Below, piece by piece: positions 1-8,282 of a stretch of 64,000 nucleotides of DNA (position 1 is its first letter; the number at the start of each line of letters is the position of its first letter). The notes beneath the pieces were generated by a model that was not told the DNA's origin, searched no databases, and was given only the letters and a program-made list of their open reading frames with translations. The stretch lies in the NCBI GenBank assembly GCA_965238125.1, contig OZ250179.1, forward strand, positions 2,852,001 through 2,916,000, in the 5' to 3' direction. Both the position numbers and the translations under genes were made by a program. Source of the DNA: UBA6623 sp965238125. Its GTDB lineage: Bacteria; Acidobacteriota; Terriglobia; Bryobacterales; UBA6623.

Positions 1-1475
1 CGGAACAACCGGCCGAGCCCAAAGTCCCCGCCGCCGCGGGGGCGGAAAGCAGCGGCGACGTGCCGGCCGGCGACCAATCCGCCGGGCCCGGAGCGCCGCT
101 GCCGGCCGAGGCCCGCGGAAATGAAACCGGGCGCAATCCGCGGCGGGGCAAGCGCGACCGCGCGCCGGACACCCCGCTCGGCTCGCTCAGCGATCTGATT
201 CGCGAGCACGGCGTTGAGGCGATGGTCGTCACCAACGGCCGCGGCGCATGGGAAAGCGAGAAGATTATCCGCGGCGCGCTTCGTCAGGCGGGGGCCCCGA
301 AAGTGATCCGGACGACGGTGAACGAGGCCGGCAGCTGGATCTACGCGACTTCCAAAGCGGCACGGAAAGAACTGCCCGAAGTCGAGCCCGCGGTTCGCAG
401 CGCCGTCTCGTTGGCGCGGCGGCTTCAGGACCCGCTGAACGAACTCGTCAAGCTCGACCCGAAACTGCTGGGGATTGGGCAGTTCTACGGCGAGATCGAG
501 CCCGGCAAGCTCCGCGGCGAATTGCGGCGAACGGTTGAAGCCTGTGTCCGCGAGGTCGGCGTCGATCTCAATACCGCTTCCCAGGAACTGCTGGGCAGCC
601 TTCCCGGCGTAACCGAGCGTCTGGCCAAGCGGATTGTCGAGCATCGTAGCAAGCAGGGGAACTTCTCTTCTCGCGAACAACTCAAAAAAGTGCCGGGGAT
701 GAGCAATCATCTCTACCGGCAGGCGGTCGGGTTCGCGCGCGTCAAGGAAGGGGAGAAACCGCTCGACGTCACGGGCATCCACCCGGACTGGTACCAAACC
801 GCGGAGAAGATCGTCGCGGCGGCCGGCACTTCGATCGAGGAGGCGCTCGGCAAACCGGAGGCCCTTGCCGCGGTCAACCTCGATGAGTTGGAAACCGCGG
901 AATGTCCGCGCCCGATTCTCGATGCTGTTGTCAGCGAACTGGCGGGCGGCAAGCCGGATCCCCGGCCGCGATTCGAAGCACACGAGCCGCCCGTCGAACT
1001 GCTGGACGCCGAGAAGCTCAAGGCGGGCTTGGAGGTGGAAGGTCTTGTGACGAACGTCACGGACTTCGGCGCCTTCGTTGATATCGGCGCGAACCAGGAC
1101 GTCCTGGTTCACCTGTCGCATATCGCCGACAAATTCCGAGAAAAAGGTCAAGTGACCGTGAAGGCCGGGGACCGGATGAAGGTCCGAGTCCTGGCGGTGG
1201 AAAACGACGGTGATCGAATTTCCTTGACGACCCGGGATCGGGATGAGACGAGCCGCGGACCGCGTGGCGGCGGTCGTCCTCGGCCGGCAAACGGGAGCCG
1301 CCGGCCGGAAGGGCCGCGCAGGCGCGGCAAGGGGCCCGACCGCGAGCAGCGCATCACGCAGCGCCAGTACGGCCCGGATCGAGCGGCTCAGGCCCGCGAA
1401 GCCGAGAAACTCGGAAGGCTTTCCCTCGACGAAAAACTTTCCTTGCTGGAAACCAAGTACCGCACCAAAGTCTGA
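1..1475 (+). CDS. tex: Tex-family RNA-binding transcription accessory protein, C-terminal part
   Basis: The reading frame is open to the left edge of the window, so the N-terminal part of the gene is missing. About 490 residues are visible. They contain the tail of the YqgF-like RNase-fold region (VTNGRGAWES, then AVSLARRLQDPLNELVK, typical of Tex), a helix-hairpin-helix segment beginning GVDLNTASQELLGSLPGV, and an S1 RNA-binding domain (GLVTNVTDFGAFVDIG, VHLSHIAD). The protein ends in an Arg/Gly-rich basic tail, probably for nucleic acid contact. Tex proteins bind RNA and DNA and affect transcription and fitness; their exact role is unsettled. The family call is secure. An internal GTG at position 60 is only the first start codon in the window, not the real start. 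Confidence 0.92.
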   Translation, partial: EQPAEPKVPAAAGAESSGDVPAGDQSAGPGAPLPAEARGNETGRNPRRGKRDRAPDTPLGSLSDLIREHGVEAMVVTNGRGAWESEKIIRGALRQAGAPKVIRTTVNEAGSWIYATSKAARKELPEVEPAVRSAVSLARRLQDPLNELVKLDPKLLGIGQFYGEIEPGKLRGELRRTVEACVREVGVDLNTASQELLGSLPGVTERLAKRIVEHRSKQGNFSSREQLKKVPGMSNHLYRQAVGFARVKEGEKPLDVTGIHPDWYQTAEKIVAAAGTSIEEALGKPEALAAVNLDELETAECPRPILDAVVSELAGGKPDPRPRFEAHEPPVELLDAEKLKAGLEVEGLVTNVTDFGAFVDIGANQDVLVHLSHIADKFREKGQVTVKAGDRMKVRVLAVENDGDRISLTTRDRDETSRGPRGGGRPRPANGSRRPEGPRRRGKGPDREQRITQRQYGPDRAAQAREAEKLGRLSLDEKLSLLETKYRTKV

Positions 1476-1611
1476 TTCGCGTCGACGCGCGCAACGGTCT
1501 TTGGAGTGCAGCGGTTTCGTTGGATCGGTAAATGTCTGTATCGGCTCGGGCGACCTTTTCGGAGGCCGACGGGGCTAGGCAACAATTTGAAAACCACGGA
1601 ATGGAAAAACT

Positions 1612-3207
1612 ATGGAATCGACGGGACATTCCCCCAGCAATTACGATCTATCCCATCACGGGATCGAGGCGGTTGCGAAGGTTTATTGGAACCTCAACCC
1701 GGCCGAACTGGTCGAGGAATCGCTGACCCGCAAGGAAAGCCGCCTAGCCGCCAACGGATCGCTCGTCGCCGAGACCGGCCAATACACGGGCCGCTCGCCG
1801 CTTGATCGCTACGTCGTTCGCGACGAGACGACCGAATCGACCGTCGATTGGGGCAAGGTCAATCAGCCGATCTCGCCCGAGCATTTTGATGGGCTGCACC
1901 GCAAACTGCTCGCCTATCTCGCCGGAAAGGACGTTTTCGTACAGGATTGCTTCGGCGGCGCGGATGAGAACTACCGGCTGCCGATCCGAACGGTCCACGA
2001 ACTGGCTTGGCACAGCTTGTTCGCGCGGCACCTGTTCGTGCGGGCCGAGGCGGGATCAACCTCCGAGCATGTCCCCGAGTTCACGGTCCTTTACGCGCCC
2101 GGGTGCACAGCCGACCCAGCGGTCGACGGCACGCGGTCGGAGGCTTTCATCATCGTGAATTTCAGCCTCAAGATAGTGATCATCGGCGGCACTCGCTATG
2201 GGGGCGAGATGAAGAAGTCGATCTTCAGCGTGCTCAACTATCTGCTGCCCGATCGCGACGTGTTGCCGATGCACTGCTCCTCCAACGCAACCGACGACGG
2301 GCAGACGGCGTTGTTTTTCGGGCTTTCCGGAACCGGGAAGACGACCCTGTCGGCCGACCCGGAGCGTCGTTTGATCGGCGACGACGAACACGGCTGGAGT
2401 GCCGGCGGCGTCTTCAATTTCGAGGGCGGTTGCTATGCCAAGTGCATCCGCCTTTCCAGGAAAAACGAGCCGCAGATCTGGGATGCGATTCGTTTCGGGA
2501 CCGTCGTCGAGAACGTTGTGATCGATGCCGCCCGCGAGATCGATTTTGACGACGGCAGCATCACCGAAAATACACGGGCAGCCTATCCGGTGGAGTTCAT
2601 CGACAACGCGCTGATCCCCGGCATCGGCGGGCATCCGTCTCATGTTGTCTTCTTGACCGCCGACGCGTTCGGGGTGCTGCCGCCCATCGCGCGGCTGAGC
2701 CCCGAGCAGGCGATGTACCACTTCATGAGCGGTTACACGGCCAAGGTGGCCGGCACCGAGCGGGGGCTCGGCAACGAACCGGCGGCGACCTTCAGCGCTT
2801 GCTTCGGCGCGCCCTTCCTGCCCCGTAACCCGAGCGTATACGCCGAAATGCTGGGCGAGAGGCTGCGGCGACATCAGGCAACCTGCTGGCTGGTGAATAC
2901 CGGTTGGGCCGGCGGCGCCTTCGGGGTGGGATCGCGTATGGATCTGCCCTCCACGCGCGCTATGCTGACCGCGGCCTTGACCGGGGACTTGGACGGCGTG
3001 GATTTCGAGCCGCACCCGGTCTTCGGTGTTGCGGTGCCGAAAAGCTGCCCGAACGTTCCGGCCGAAAAGCTCGATGCGCGGGGGATGTGGGAAGACGCAG
3101 CCGCCTACGACCGGGCTGCGGCCGATCTGGCCGGGCGGTTCCAAAAGAATTTCGAGCAATTCAGCTCGGCTTCGGCGGAAATTCGCGAGGCGGGACCCAA
3201 GACCTAG
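1612..3207 (+). CDS. pckA: Phosphoenolpyruvate carboxykinase (ATP)
   Basis: This 531-residue protein matches the ATP-dependent PEPCK family in length and motifs. ETGQYTGRSPLDRY near residues 54-67 is the oxaloacetate-binding region. GTRYGGEMKKSIF near 193-205 carries metal and substrate ligands. GLSGTGKTTLS at 237-247 is the kinase P-loop, and LIGDDEHGW follows. The enzyme converts oxaloacetate and ATP to phosphoenolpyruvate, CO2 and ADP in the cytoplasm, the first committed step of gluconeogenesis. The ATG at 1612 lies 136 bases downstream of tex. No conserved operon partner is adjacent, so it is probably transcribed alone or by read-through from tex. Confidence 0.97.
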   Translation: MESTGHSPSNYDLSHHGIEAVAKVYWNLNPAELVEESLTRKESRLAANGSLVAETGQYTGRSPLDRYVVRDETTESTVDWGKVNQPISPEHFDGLHRKLLAYLAGKDVFVQDCFGGADENYRLPIRTVHELAWHSLFARHLFVRAEAGSTSEHVPEFTVLYAPGCTADPAVDGTRSEAFIIVNFSLKIVIIGGTRYGGEMKKSIFSVLNYLLPDRDVLPMHCSSNATDDGQTALFFGLSGTGKTTLSADPERRLIGDDEHGWSAGGVFNFEGGCYAKCIRLSRKNEPQIWDAIRFGTVVENVVIDAAREIDFDDGSITENTRAAYPVEFIDNALIPGIGGHPSHVVFLTADAFGVLPPIARLSPEQAMYHFMSGYTAKVAGTERGLGNEPAATFSACFGAPFLPRNPSVYAEMLGERLRRHQATCWLVNTGWAGGAFGVGSRMDLPSTRAMLTAALTGDLDGVDFEPHPVFGVAVPKSCPNVPAEKLDARGMWEDAAAYDRAAADLAGRFQKNFEQFSSASAEIREAGPKT

Positions 3208-3587
3208 GCATCGGGCTTGCGCCCCACAGGCGTTAACTTAAGGATTGGGCGGCGTTCGTGCATTGCATAGATTTTCAGCCTAATTCACATCATGCACCGC
3301 GGACCCCACAAGAAGACGGTTGCGGAAATGAAACCCGGGGCGCGGTGGAATCGGGCGTTCTTTCCTACGCCCCGTCCGGGGCTTTTCCAGTTATTGGATG
3401 CGGTCCCACGGCTGAAGCCGCGGGCTAAATTCCAGGGCCCCTGCCGGGGCCGAGGAGCATGTGTCTGTCCTTGAGTCAACGCTACTCAAGGGACGGCCCG
3501 AGCGGCGCGTAGCGGCGCGCCACCACACCGCCGGATGGATATCCCCTCCGGCGTAAGGACGCTTGCAGTAAGTGAAGAGCGTTGCGC
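3208..3587. repeat. Intergenic region with short REP-like hairpins
   Basis: No gene is supported in this 380-base gap between convergent pckA and the DapA-like gene. From about 3370 to 3453 it holds three consecutive GC-rich hairpins: CCCCGTCCGGGG, then CCCACGGCTGAAGCCGCGGG, then GGCCCCTGCCGGGGCC. This spacing resembles the repetitive extragenic palindromes common in environmental high-GC genomes. Lying between convergent genes, the hairpins may also stop transcription from both sides. Confidence 0.5.
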
Positions 3588-4463
3588 TTAGCCGCCGATT
3601 CCATCGAATGCCGCTTCGATCTTCTGTTTGGCTTCGGGCGGCAGAGGCGTCAGGGGAAGCCGCGGGGAACCGCCGTAATAACCGTTGAGATCGAGGGCGT
3701 ACTTGAGCCCGGCGATTCCGTAGTGAAGCCGCAGCAGATCGATTGCCGGCCGCGCGCGCTGCTCGAGATCGCGTGCGGCGTCATGTTCTCGGGTTCGAAC
3801 GGCCCCTTCCAGATTCAAGCAGAAGAACGGCGCGGCGGCGGCGAAACCGCTGACCATCCCCGACGCGCCCGAGATGAGCAGCGAAGCCGGGTTCGGCGAC
3901 TCTCCGGCGAGAAGGTCCAAAGTCTCCGGGATCTCGCCGCGCGGGACCGGCCGGCGATCCGGCGATTCGTCGATGACGGCAATGATGTTCGGATGCTCGG
4001 CCAGTGCCGCGACGTCCTCACCTGAAAGGCGTATCCGCTCGGCCGCCGCGTTCTCCACTACGATCGGAAGACCGGCTTGGTCAGCCACCCCGCGATAGTA
4101 GAGGCGGGCCGTCTCAGGCGGCTCGGCGCCCCAACCGACGGGGGTCGGCGGTGGAATCACGGCGGCGTGATAACCGATCGCCGCAGCCTGTTTCGTAAGC
4201 TCGACCGTTTCCCGCACGCTCGCCGCGCCCGCCCCGGCCAACAAGACCGCTCCGGACTTCGCCTCCCCCGCGACCAGTTCCCAAACCAAGCGCTTTTCGT
4301 CCCGGGCAAGCAGCGCTCCTTCGCCGGCGCGACCCGCCACGACATACCCCGCCAATTCGGAGCGGTTCCAACGACCGACGTTCTGACCAATCTTGACGCG
4401 ATAGATCTCGCCGCGATGATCGAACGGCGTGGGGAGAGAAGCGAGGACACCGGAGAGTTTCAT
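3588..4463 (-). CDS. DapA-fold (DHDPS/NAL superfamily) protein lacking the catalytic lysine
   Basis: The 291-residue product has the length and pattern of dihydrodipicolinate synthase-type aldolases: LASLPTPFD at the start, GAGAASVRETVELTKQA (aligned with GTGANATAEAISLT of E. coli DapA), LPIVVENAA, then HPNIIAVIDESPD. The catalytic residues are changed. The GTTGE motif reads GRAGE (44-48), the proton-relay tyrosine position is Glu137, and the Schiff-base lysine position (NIIGIK in DapA) is Ile164. Ordinary lyase chemistry through an imine is therefore unlikely. It may be a pseudoenzyme or have another activity. It is convergent with pckA, and the neighbours do not indicate a substrate. The fold assignment is confident; the function is unknown. 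Confidence 0.85.
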   Translation of the reverse strand: MKLSGVLASLPTPFDHRGEIYRVKIGQNVGRWNRSELAGYVVAGRAGEGALLARDEKRLVWELVAGEAKSGAVLLAGAGAASVRETVELTKQAAAIGYHAAVIPPPTPVGWGAEPPETARLYYRGVADQAGLPIVVENAAAERIRLSGEDVAALAEHPNIIAVIDESPDRRPVPRGEIPETLDLLAGESPNPASLLISGASGMVSGFAAAAPFFCLNLEGAVRTREHDAARDLEQRARPAIDLLRLHYGIAGLKYALDLNGYYGGSPRLPLTPLPPEAKQKIEAAFDGIGG

Positions 4464-4523
4464 GGCGGGAACTAACTATTGTAGTTCCGCCGCCGGTCGA
4501 CGCAGCGAGGCGGGTCATTCCGT

Positions 4524-5567
4524 TCACTCCACCGCGACCGGTACTTCCGGTGCCGGCACCGGGATCACGGCTTCCGAGCCGAGTATGCTTTCAGCGGACT
4601 TGAATTCCAGACCGGCCTCGTAGTCGGGTACGGCGGAGACAACGCGGTTGCGTCCTCGATGCTTGGCTTCGTAGAGTGCGCGGTCGGCCTGCTCGACGAT
4701 CGACGTCCAAGTGCCGCCCCCGGGGACCTCGCCGAGAGGATACAAGGCGACGCCGCAACTGATCGTGACACGCGCGGTTTCGCCGCTTTCCCCGATCGGG
4801 AATTCCTGTTGCGCCACGCTACGCCGAACTCGCTCGGCGGCGGCCGCGGCTCCGGAGAGATCTTGCCCGTGCAGATAGAGAAGAATCTCTTCGCCGCCGT
4901 AGCGAAAAGCCGCGTCATCTCCGCGCAAGGTTGCGCGCACGGCGGAGGCGACCTTACGGAGAATGTCGTCGCCGCTTTGGTGCCCGTAGCGATCATTGAA
5001 GGTCTTGAAGTGGTCGACATCGCACATGACGATGGCGTAGGGAAGGCCCCGAGCGACGGCCCGTTCATGAAAGGAGGCGACCTTCTCCTCAAAGTCCAAA
5101 CGGTTTCCGATTTCCATAAGCGGATCGAGCCTCGACATGTAAAGCAGACGCTCGTTCATCGAGCGCAGGTCTTGGTTGACGTCGCGCAGTTCGCGTTCCA
5201 GCCGGACAATGCGCTCTGCGGCGCGCATCCGCACCTGCATTTCTTGGATATCGAAGGGTTTGGAGATGAAATCGTCCCCGCCGGCATCGAGCGCCTGGAT
5301 CAAGTGTCGTTTTTCCCGACGGCTCGTCAGGAAGATGATGTAGGTGTAAACAGGCAGCTTGGCGTCGCGAATCAGTCTGCAAAGCTCGATTCCGTTCAAC
5401 CCGGGCATTTCCCAATCGGTCACTACCACCGGGAACCATTCCGCCAGGAATTTCTCGCTCGCCTCGGCGCCGTCGGTGGCTGTGACCACATCGTGGCCCA
5501 TCTTCCGCAGCGCATGACCGACCAACCGCAGCGTGGTTGGATCATCGTCGGCCAATAGAAGTTTCAT
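4524..5567 (-). CDS. Response regulator with GGDEF diguanylate cyclase domain
   Basis: The 347-residue protein has an N-terminal receiver domain (acidic LLADDD at 4-9, phospho-acceptor Asp51 in VVVTDWEMPG, Lys103 in SKPFD), a short coiled linker (about 112-145) and a GGDEF domain (about 148-300). The active-site loop reads GGEEI (224-228). An RGDD inhibitory-site motif (215-218) lies five residues upstream, so product inhibition by c-di-GMP is expected. It should make c-di-GMP when phosphorylated, like PleD or WspR. The ATG at 5567 is preferred over an upstream frame extension because GGGAG lies just before it and the receiver starts there. An Hpt gene lies upstream on the same strand and may be its phosphodonor. 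Confidence 0.93.
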   Translation of the reverse strand: MKLLLADDDPTTLRLVGHALRKMGHDVVTATDGAEASEKFLAEWFPVVVTDWEMPGLNGIELCRLIRDAKLPVYTYIIFLTSRREKRHLIQALDAGGDDFISKPFDIQEMQVRMRAAERIVRLERELRDVNQDLRSMNERLLYMSRLDPLMEIGNRLDFEEKVASFHERAVARGLPYAIVMCDVDHFKTFNDRYGHQSGDDILRKVASAVRATLRGDDAAFRYGGEEILLYLHGQDLSGAAAAAERVRRSVAQQEFPIGESGETARVTISCGVALYPLGEVPGGGTWTSIVEQADRALYEAKHRGRNRVVSAVPDYEAGLEFKSAESILGSEAVIPVPAPEVPVAVE

Positions 5568-5577
5568 GTTTTCTCCC

Positions 5578-5655
5578 AGCCCGCACTTCTCGTCGCTGCC
5601 GGACCGGCAAAGCACACGATAGGCTCGCCATTACTTCGTTGCGCCTGTTCGGCGC
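5578..5655. repeat. Dispersed repeat, diverged copy of the 9843 element
   Basis: The stretch between the Hpt and GGDEF genes matches, with substitutions and small gaps, the left arm and adjoining bases of the large inverted repeat at 9843-10026. Shared blocks include AGCCCGCA, GGCAAAGCACA and CGCCATTACTTCGTT. The matching right arm is absent here, so this looks like a decayed or half element. Confidence 0.55.
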
Positions 5656-5663
5656 CGAAGTCA

Positions 5664-6014
5664 TCATTCGCGGGCGCGACGATAATTGGTCAAAAACTCC
5701 TTGACACGAACGAATTCTTGGTCGAGCTGCTCAACGAGGGTCCGCATCGGTTCCAGCTCTTGTTCGCGCCCGCACTCCTCGAGTTGACGGCACAGCGCGG
5801 TGAGCGATTCCGCCCCCATGTTGCCGCCGGCGCCCTTGAGGCGGTGGGCAACTTCAGCCGCGCGTCCCGCCTGGCTACTCTCGACGGCTTGCCGTAAAGC
5901 GTCGAGTTGATTCGGTGAATCATCGAGAAAGACGTCGATCAACTCGCCCATGAACTCTTCATCGTTTAGAGTCGCCTCGCGGATGTGATCGAGGTTAACG
6001 GGTTCGCCGGCCAT
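5664..6014 (-). CDS. Hpt domain phosphotransfer protein
   Basis: This 116-residue protein is a single histidine phosphotransfer domain. The phospho-accepting His57 sits in AHRLKGAGGNMGA, the classic Hpt motif, followed by LCRQLEECGR. Such proteins are four-helix bundles that carry phosphate between hybrid sensor kinases and response regulators. It lies upstream of the receiver-GGDEF gene on the same strand, separated by about 100 bases holding a repeat, so the pair plausibly forms a phosphorelay controlling c-di-GMP. No kinase is encoded nearby. The ATG is preceded by AGGATC at suitable distance. Confidence 0.9.
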   Translation of the reverse strand: MAGEPVNLDHIREATLNDEEFMGELIDVFLDDSPNQLDALRQAVESSQAGRAAEVAHRLKGAGGNMGAESLTALCRQLEECGREQELEPMRTLVEQLDQEFVRVKEFLTNYRRARE

Positions 6015-6255
6015 TCGTGATCCTTTCTCGACTTCAGCGGCGCGGTTGCGGCTACCCCTTGCCTATCGGCCCGGGAACTTCCCCGCGAACACTTCGGCCG
6101 GAGGTGGATTGGAAGGTTGTCCTATTTCATATCGGCGTGGAGCCTCAAGAAATTTAGTCCGCCGTACCCCCAGGGACCTCGCCGGTCGAACGCAGTCACT
6201 CAAGAAAGATTCACAGAGACATTCTTCGAACCGATAAGTACCGCGGGGGTCTTTT

Positions 6256-6333
6256 GCAGCCCAGCAGCCCGTGGTGAAAGTCCGACTGCGCGGAAGAAGG
6301 GTACCTGTCGGTAGGTCTTACCAGCGGCTGCTA
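6256..6333 (+). ncRNA. Candidate structured leader RNA upstream of the small rod-like gene
   Basis: A perfect 7-bp stem, AGCAGCC at 6263-6269 with GGCTGCT at 6326-6332, encloses 56 bases. These hold nested complementary pairs: CCGAC 6282-6286 with GTCGG 6307-6311, and alternatively GGTA 6310-6313 with TACC 6319-6322. The two inner pairings share bases 6310-6311, so they could be alternative folds. The segment ends about 20 bases before the ATG at 6354, and GGAAGGA sits in between. The block GGTGAAAGTCCG recalls the cobalamin-riboswitch core, but the other B12 boxes are missing. A structured leader is inferred; no known class is assigned. Confidence 0.35.
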
Positions 6334-6353
6334 GGCCCCCGGAAGGAAGATGC

Positions 6354-6587
6354 ATGACAATCACGACTTCCGCATTGACGGCCCTAGCCGAGGCGCGGAA
6401 ACAGCTGGACACGGCCGCTGAAGGCGTGGAGCGCGCCGGGCGTCCGGCGTCGGAAGCCGGTGACAGCCTCGATCTCAGCACCGAGGCCGTCAAACTTCTC
6501 GCGGCGAAGACATCGTTCCGCGCCGCGCTGCTACTCGCCGAAACGGCTGGCGAGATCGAACAGCATACCCTCGATTTACTGGGCTGA
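6354..6587 (+). CDS. Small protein resembling a flagellar rod/hook C-terminal segment
   Basis: The 77-residue product is mostly helical. Its second half, SLDLSTEAVKLLAAKTSFRA followed by LLLAETAGEIEQHTLDLLG, resembles the C-terminal coiled segment of flagellar basal-body rod and hook proteins (pattern vdLaeEMvnlieak.sfean..vi.tadem...lLd). It lacks the rest of such a protein, and no flagellar genes are visible nearby. It may be a short paralogue exported through the flagellar secretion system, or a non-flagellar relative. GGAAGGA about 6 bases upstream gives a strong ribosome binding site. Similarity is judged by eye; function unknown. Confidence 0.6.
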   Translation: MTITTSALTALAEARKQLDTAAEGVERAGRPASEAGDSLDLSTEAVKLLAAKTSFRAALLLAETAGEIEQHTLDLLG

Positions 6588-6861
6588 GAGAGACATCGCG
6601 GATTCTTGGGTCATGCAGGCCAACGTGCCCGATCTACCCGACCCGAGCCCGGAAAGTTTGTTCCTCGCCTGATCACTTCCCCGACGGGCCGAGCGGCCGT
6701 CAATGTTCCCCGCCCGAACCGGCTTGGAAGGTGGTTACAACGGTTCGCGGCGGGCCGAGCGAGAAATCATCGTGGAGTCTCCTCGGCCGACCCTGCCGAG
6801 CGCGGAGCTTCCGCATCGGGTTTCGCGCCAGCGCGTGTGCTAGAATTTTTGATAGAAATCT

Positions 6862-8190
6862 ATGCAATTCAGCCGTTTAGGCTCGTGGACGCGACGCGGA
6901 CTCTTGGTCGGCATGATCGCCGCGAGTTGCCCGGCGCAGACGGCTCACGTTATTCAAGTCGACCTCGATCACGTCATTCATCCGCTGAGTGTCGAGATCG
7001 TTACCGAGGCGCTCGAGCAAGCCCGCACTGAAAACGCCGCGGCGGTCGTGATCCGCCTCAACACTCCCGGCGGGTTGTTGAGCGCAACCCAACAAATCAT
7101 CCAAGAAATCGTCAGCTCGCCGGTTCCGGTGATCACCTACGTCGGCCCCAGCGGCGGTCGGGCGGCCTCGGCGGGATTCATGATCTTGATCGCGGGCGAT
7201 ATCGCGGCGATGGCGCCGGGAACGAATACCGGCGCGGCGCATCCGGTCATGCTGGGCGGCGGCAAGATGAACGAGGTGATGAATCAAAAGGTCGAAAACG
7301 ACGCTGCGGCGGCGGTGCGGGCGATAGCCGACAAACGAGGCCGCAATTCCGAGCTGGCTCAGCAAGCCGTGATCGAAAGCAAGGCCTTTACCGACGGCGA
7401 GGCGCTCGAATCCGAACTGATCGACTTGGTAGCCAATGATGTCGCCGGCCTGCTGCGCTCTCTGGACGGGAAGACCGTGCGCCGCTTCAACGGCGAGGAA
7501 CAGACGCTGGCGCTTTCCGGCGCCGTGGTTGCGCACTACGAACTGTCCAGGCGACAAAAAGTGCTGCTGCCGCTCATTGACCCGCAGTTGGCGTTCGTCA
7601 TGTTGATCTTGGGCGTACTCGGCGTGTACGTCGAGTTTACTCACCCGGGCTTGATTGTCCCCGGCATGTTGGGTGCGATCCTGGTCATCCTCGGCTTGAT
7701 GTCGCTTACGATGCTGCCGATCAATTGGGCGGGCGCGGCGTTGTTGGTGCTGGGATTGGTGTGTTTCGTTCTCGAGGCCACCATGGCCACGGGAGGAATT
7801 CTCGCCGTCGGCGGGACGATTGCGATGGTGCTGGGCGCGGTCTTGTTGGTCGATACCGGTGTGCCGGAGCTCTCGATCGGTTGGGGAACGGCGGTCGCCG
7901 TTACGCTGCCTTTCGCCATGATCAGCGTCTTCTTGCTGCGCTTGACGGTTGCGTCGTTTCGCTTGAAGGTCGCGACCGGGTCGGAATCGATGCTGGGCGA
8001 GACGGGAATCGCCAAGACGAAGATTAGCAGCGCGGGGCAGGTTTTTGTTCATGGGGAATGGTGGTCGGCCCGGGCCGACGAGCCGATCGCCGATGGGCGT
8101 GAAGTGAAGATTACCCGCGTCGACGGCCTCACGCTAACGGTCGAGCCGACCGAGGAACCGGCAAGCGGCGGCGAAGCGGCGGACCCCTAG
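6862..8190 (+). CDS. NfeD-family membrane-bound ClpP-class serine protease
   Basis: The 442-residue protein has a signal-like N-terminus, then a ClpP/SppA-type protease domain (about 28-215) with RLNTPGG at 65-71, the nucleophile Ser103 in GGRAASAGF, and a likely general-base Lys143 in NQKVENDAA. Four to five hydrophobic segments follow (about 235-370), and the C-terminus is an OB-fold NfeD domain (GETGIAKTKI...GEWWSARADEPI). In the family, NfeD works with a stomatin/slipin partner in membrane protein quality control. The next gene is exactly such a partner. TAGAAT at about 6840 is a possible -10 box. Assignment is secure. Confidence 0.93.
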   Translation: MQFSRLGSWTRRGLLVGMIAASCPAQTAHVIQVDLDHVIHPLSVEIVTEALEQARTENAAAVVIRLNTPGGLLSATQQIIQEIVSSPVPVITYVGPSGGRAASAGFMILIAGDIAAMAPGTNTGAAHPVMLGGGKMNEVMNQKVENDAAAAVRAIADKRGRNSELAQQAVIESKAFTDGEALESELIDLVANDVAGLLRSLDGKTVRRFNGEEQTLALSGAVVAHYELSRRQKVLLPLIDPQLAFVMLILGVLGVYVEFTHPGLIVPGMLGAILVILGLMSLTMLPINWAGAALLVLGLVCFVLEATMATGGILAVGGTIAMVLGAVLLVDTGVPELSIGWGTAVAVTLPFAMISVFLLRLTVASFRLKVATGSESMLGETGIAKTKISSAGQVFVHGEWWSARADEPIADGREVKITRVDGLTLTVEPTEEPASGGEAADP

Positions 8191-8282
8191 GCCGGCCGGG
8201 TCTTCTGTTCGGCGGCCTACGTGCTATTGTTCCTAACGTGGACGAGGCGCGCCGGGCGGGCCGCGAGGAAAAGGAGAAAATC

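Noticed and set aside
2056..3159. Long antisense frame opposite pckA (367 residues)
   Set aside because: It lies wholly opposite a textbook pckA gene and its sequence has no domain pattern; long shadow frames are expected at this GC content.
6256..6353. Cobalamin riboswitch
   Set aside because: Only GGTGAAAGTCCG resembles a B12 core segment; the other conserved boxes and the expected length of about 200 bases are missing.
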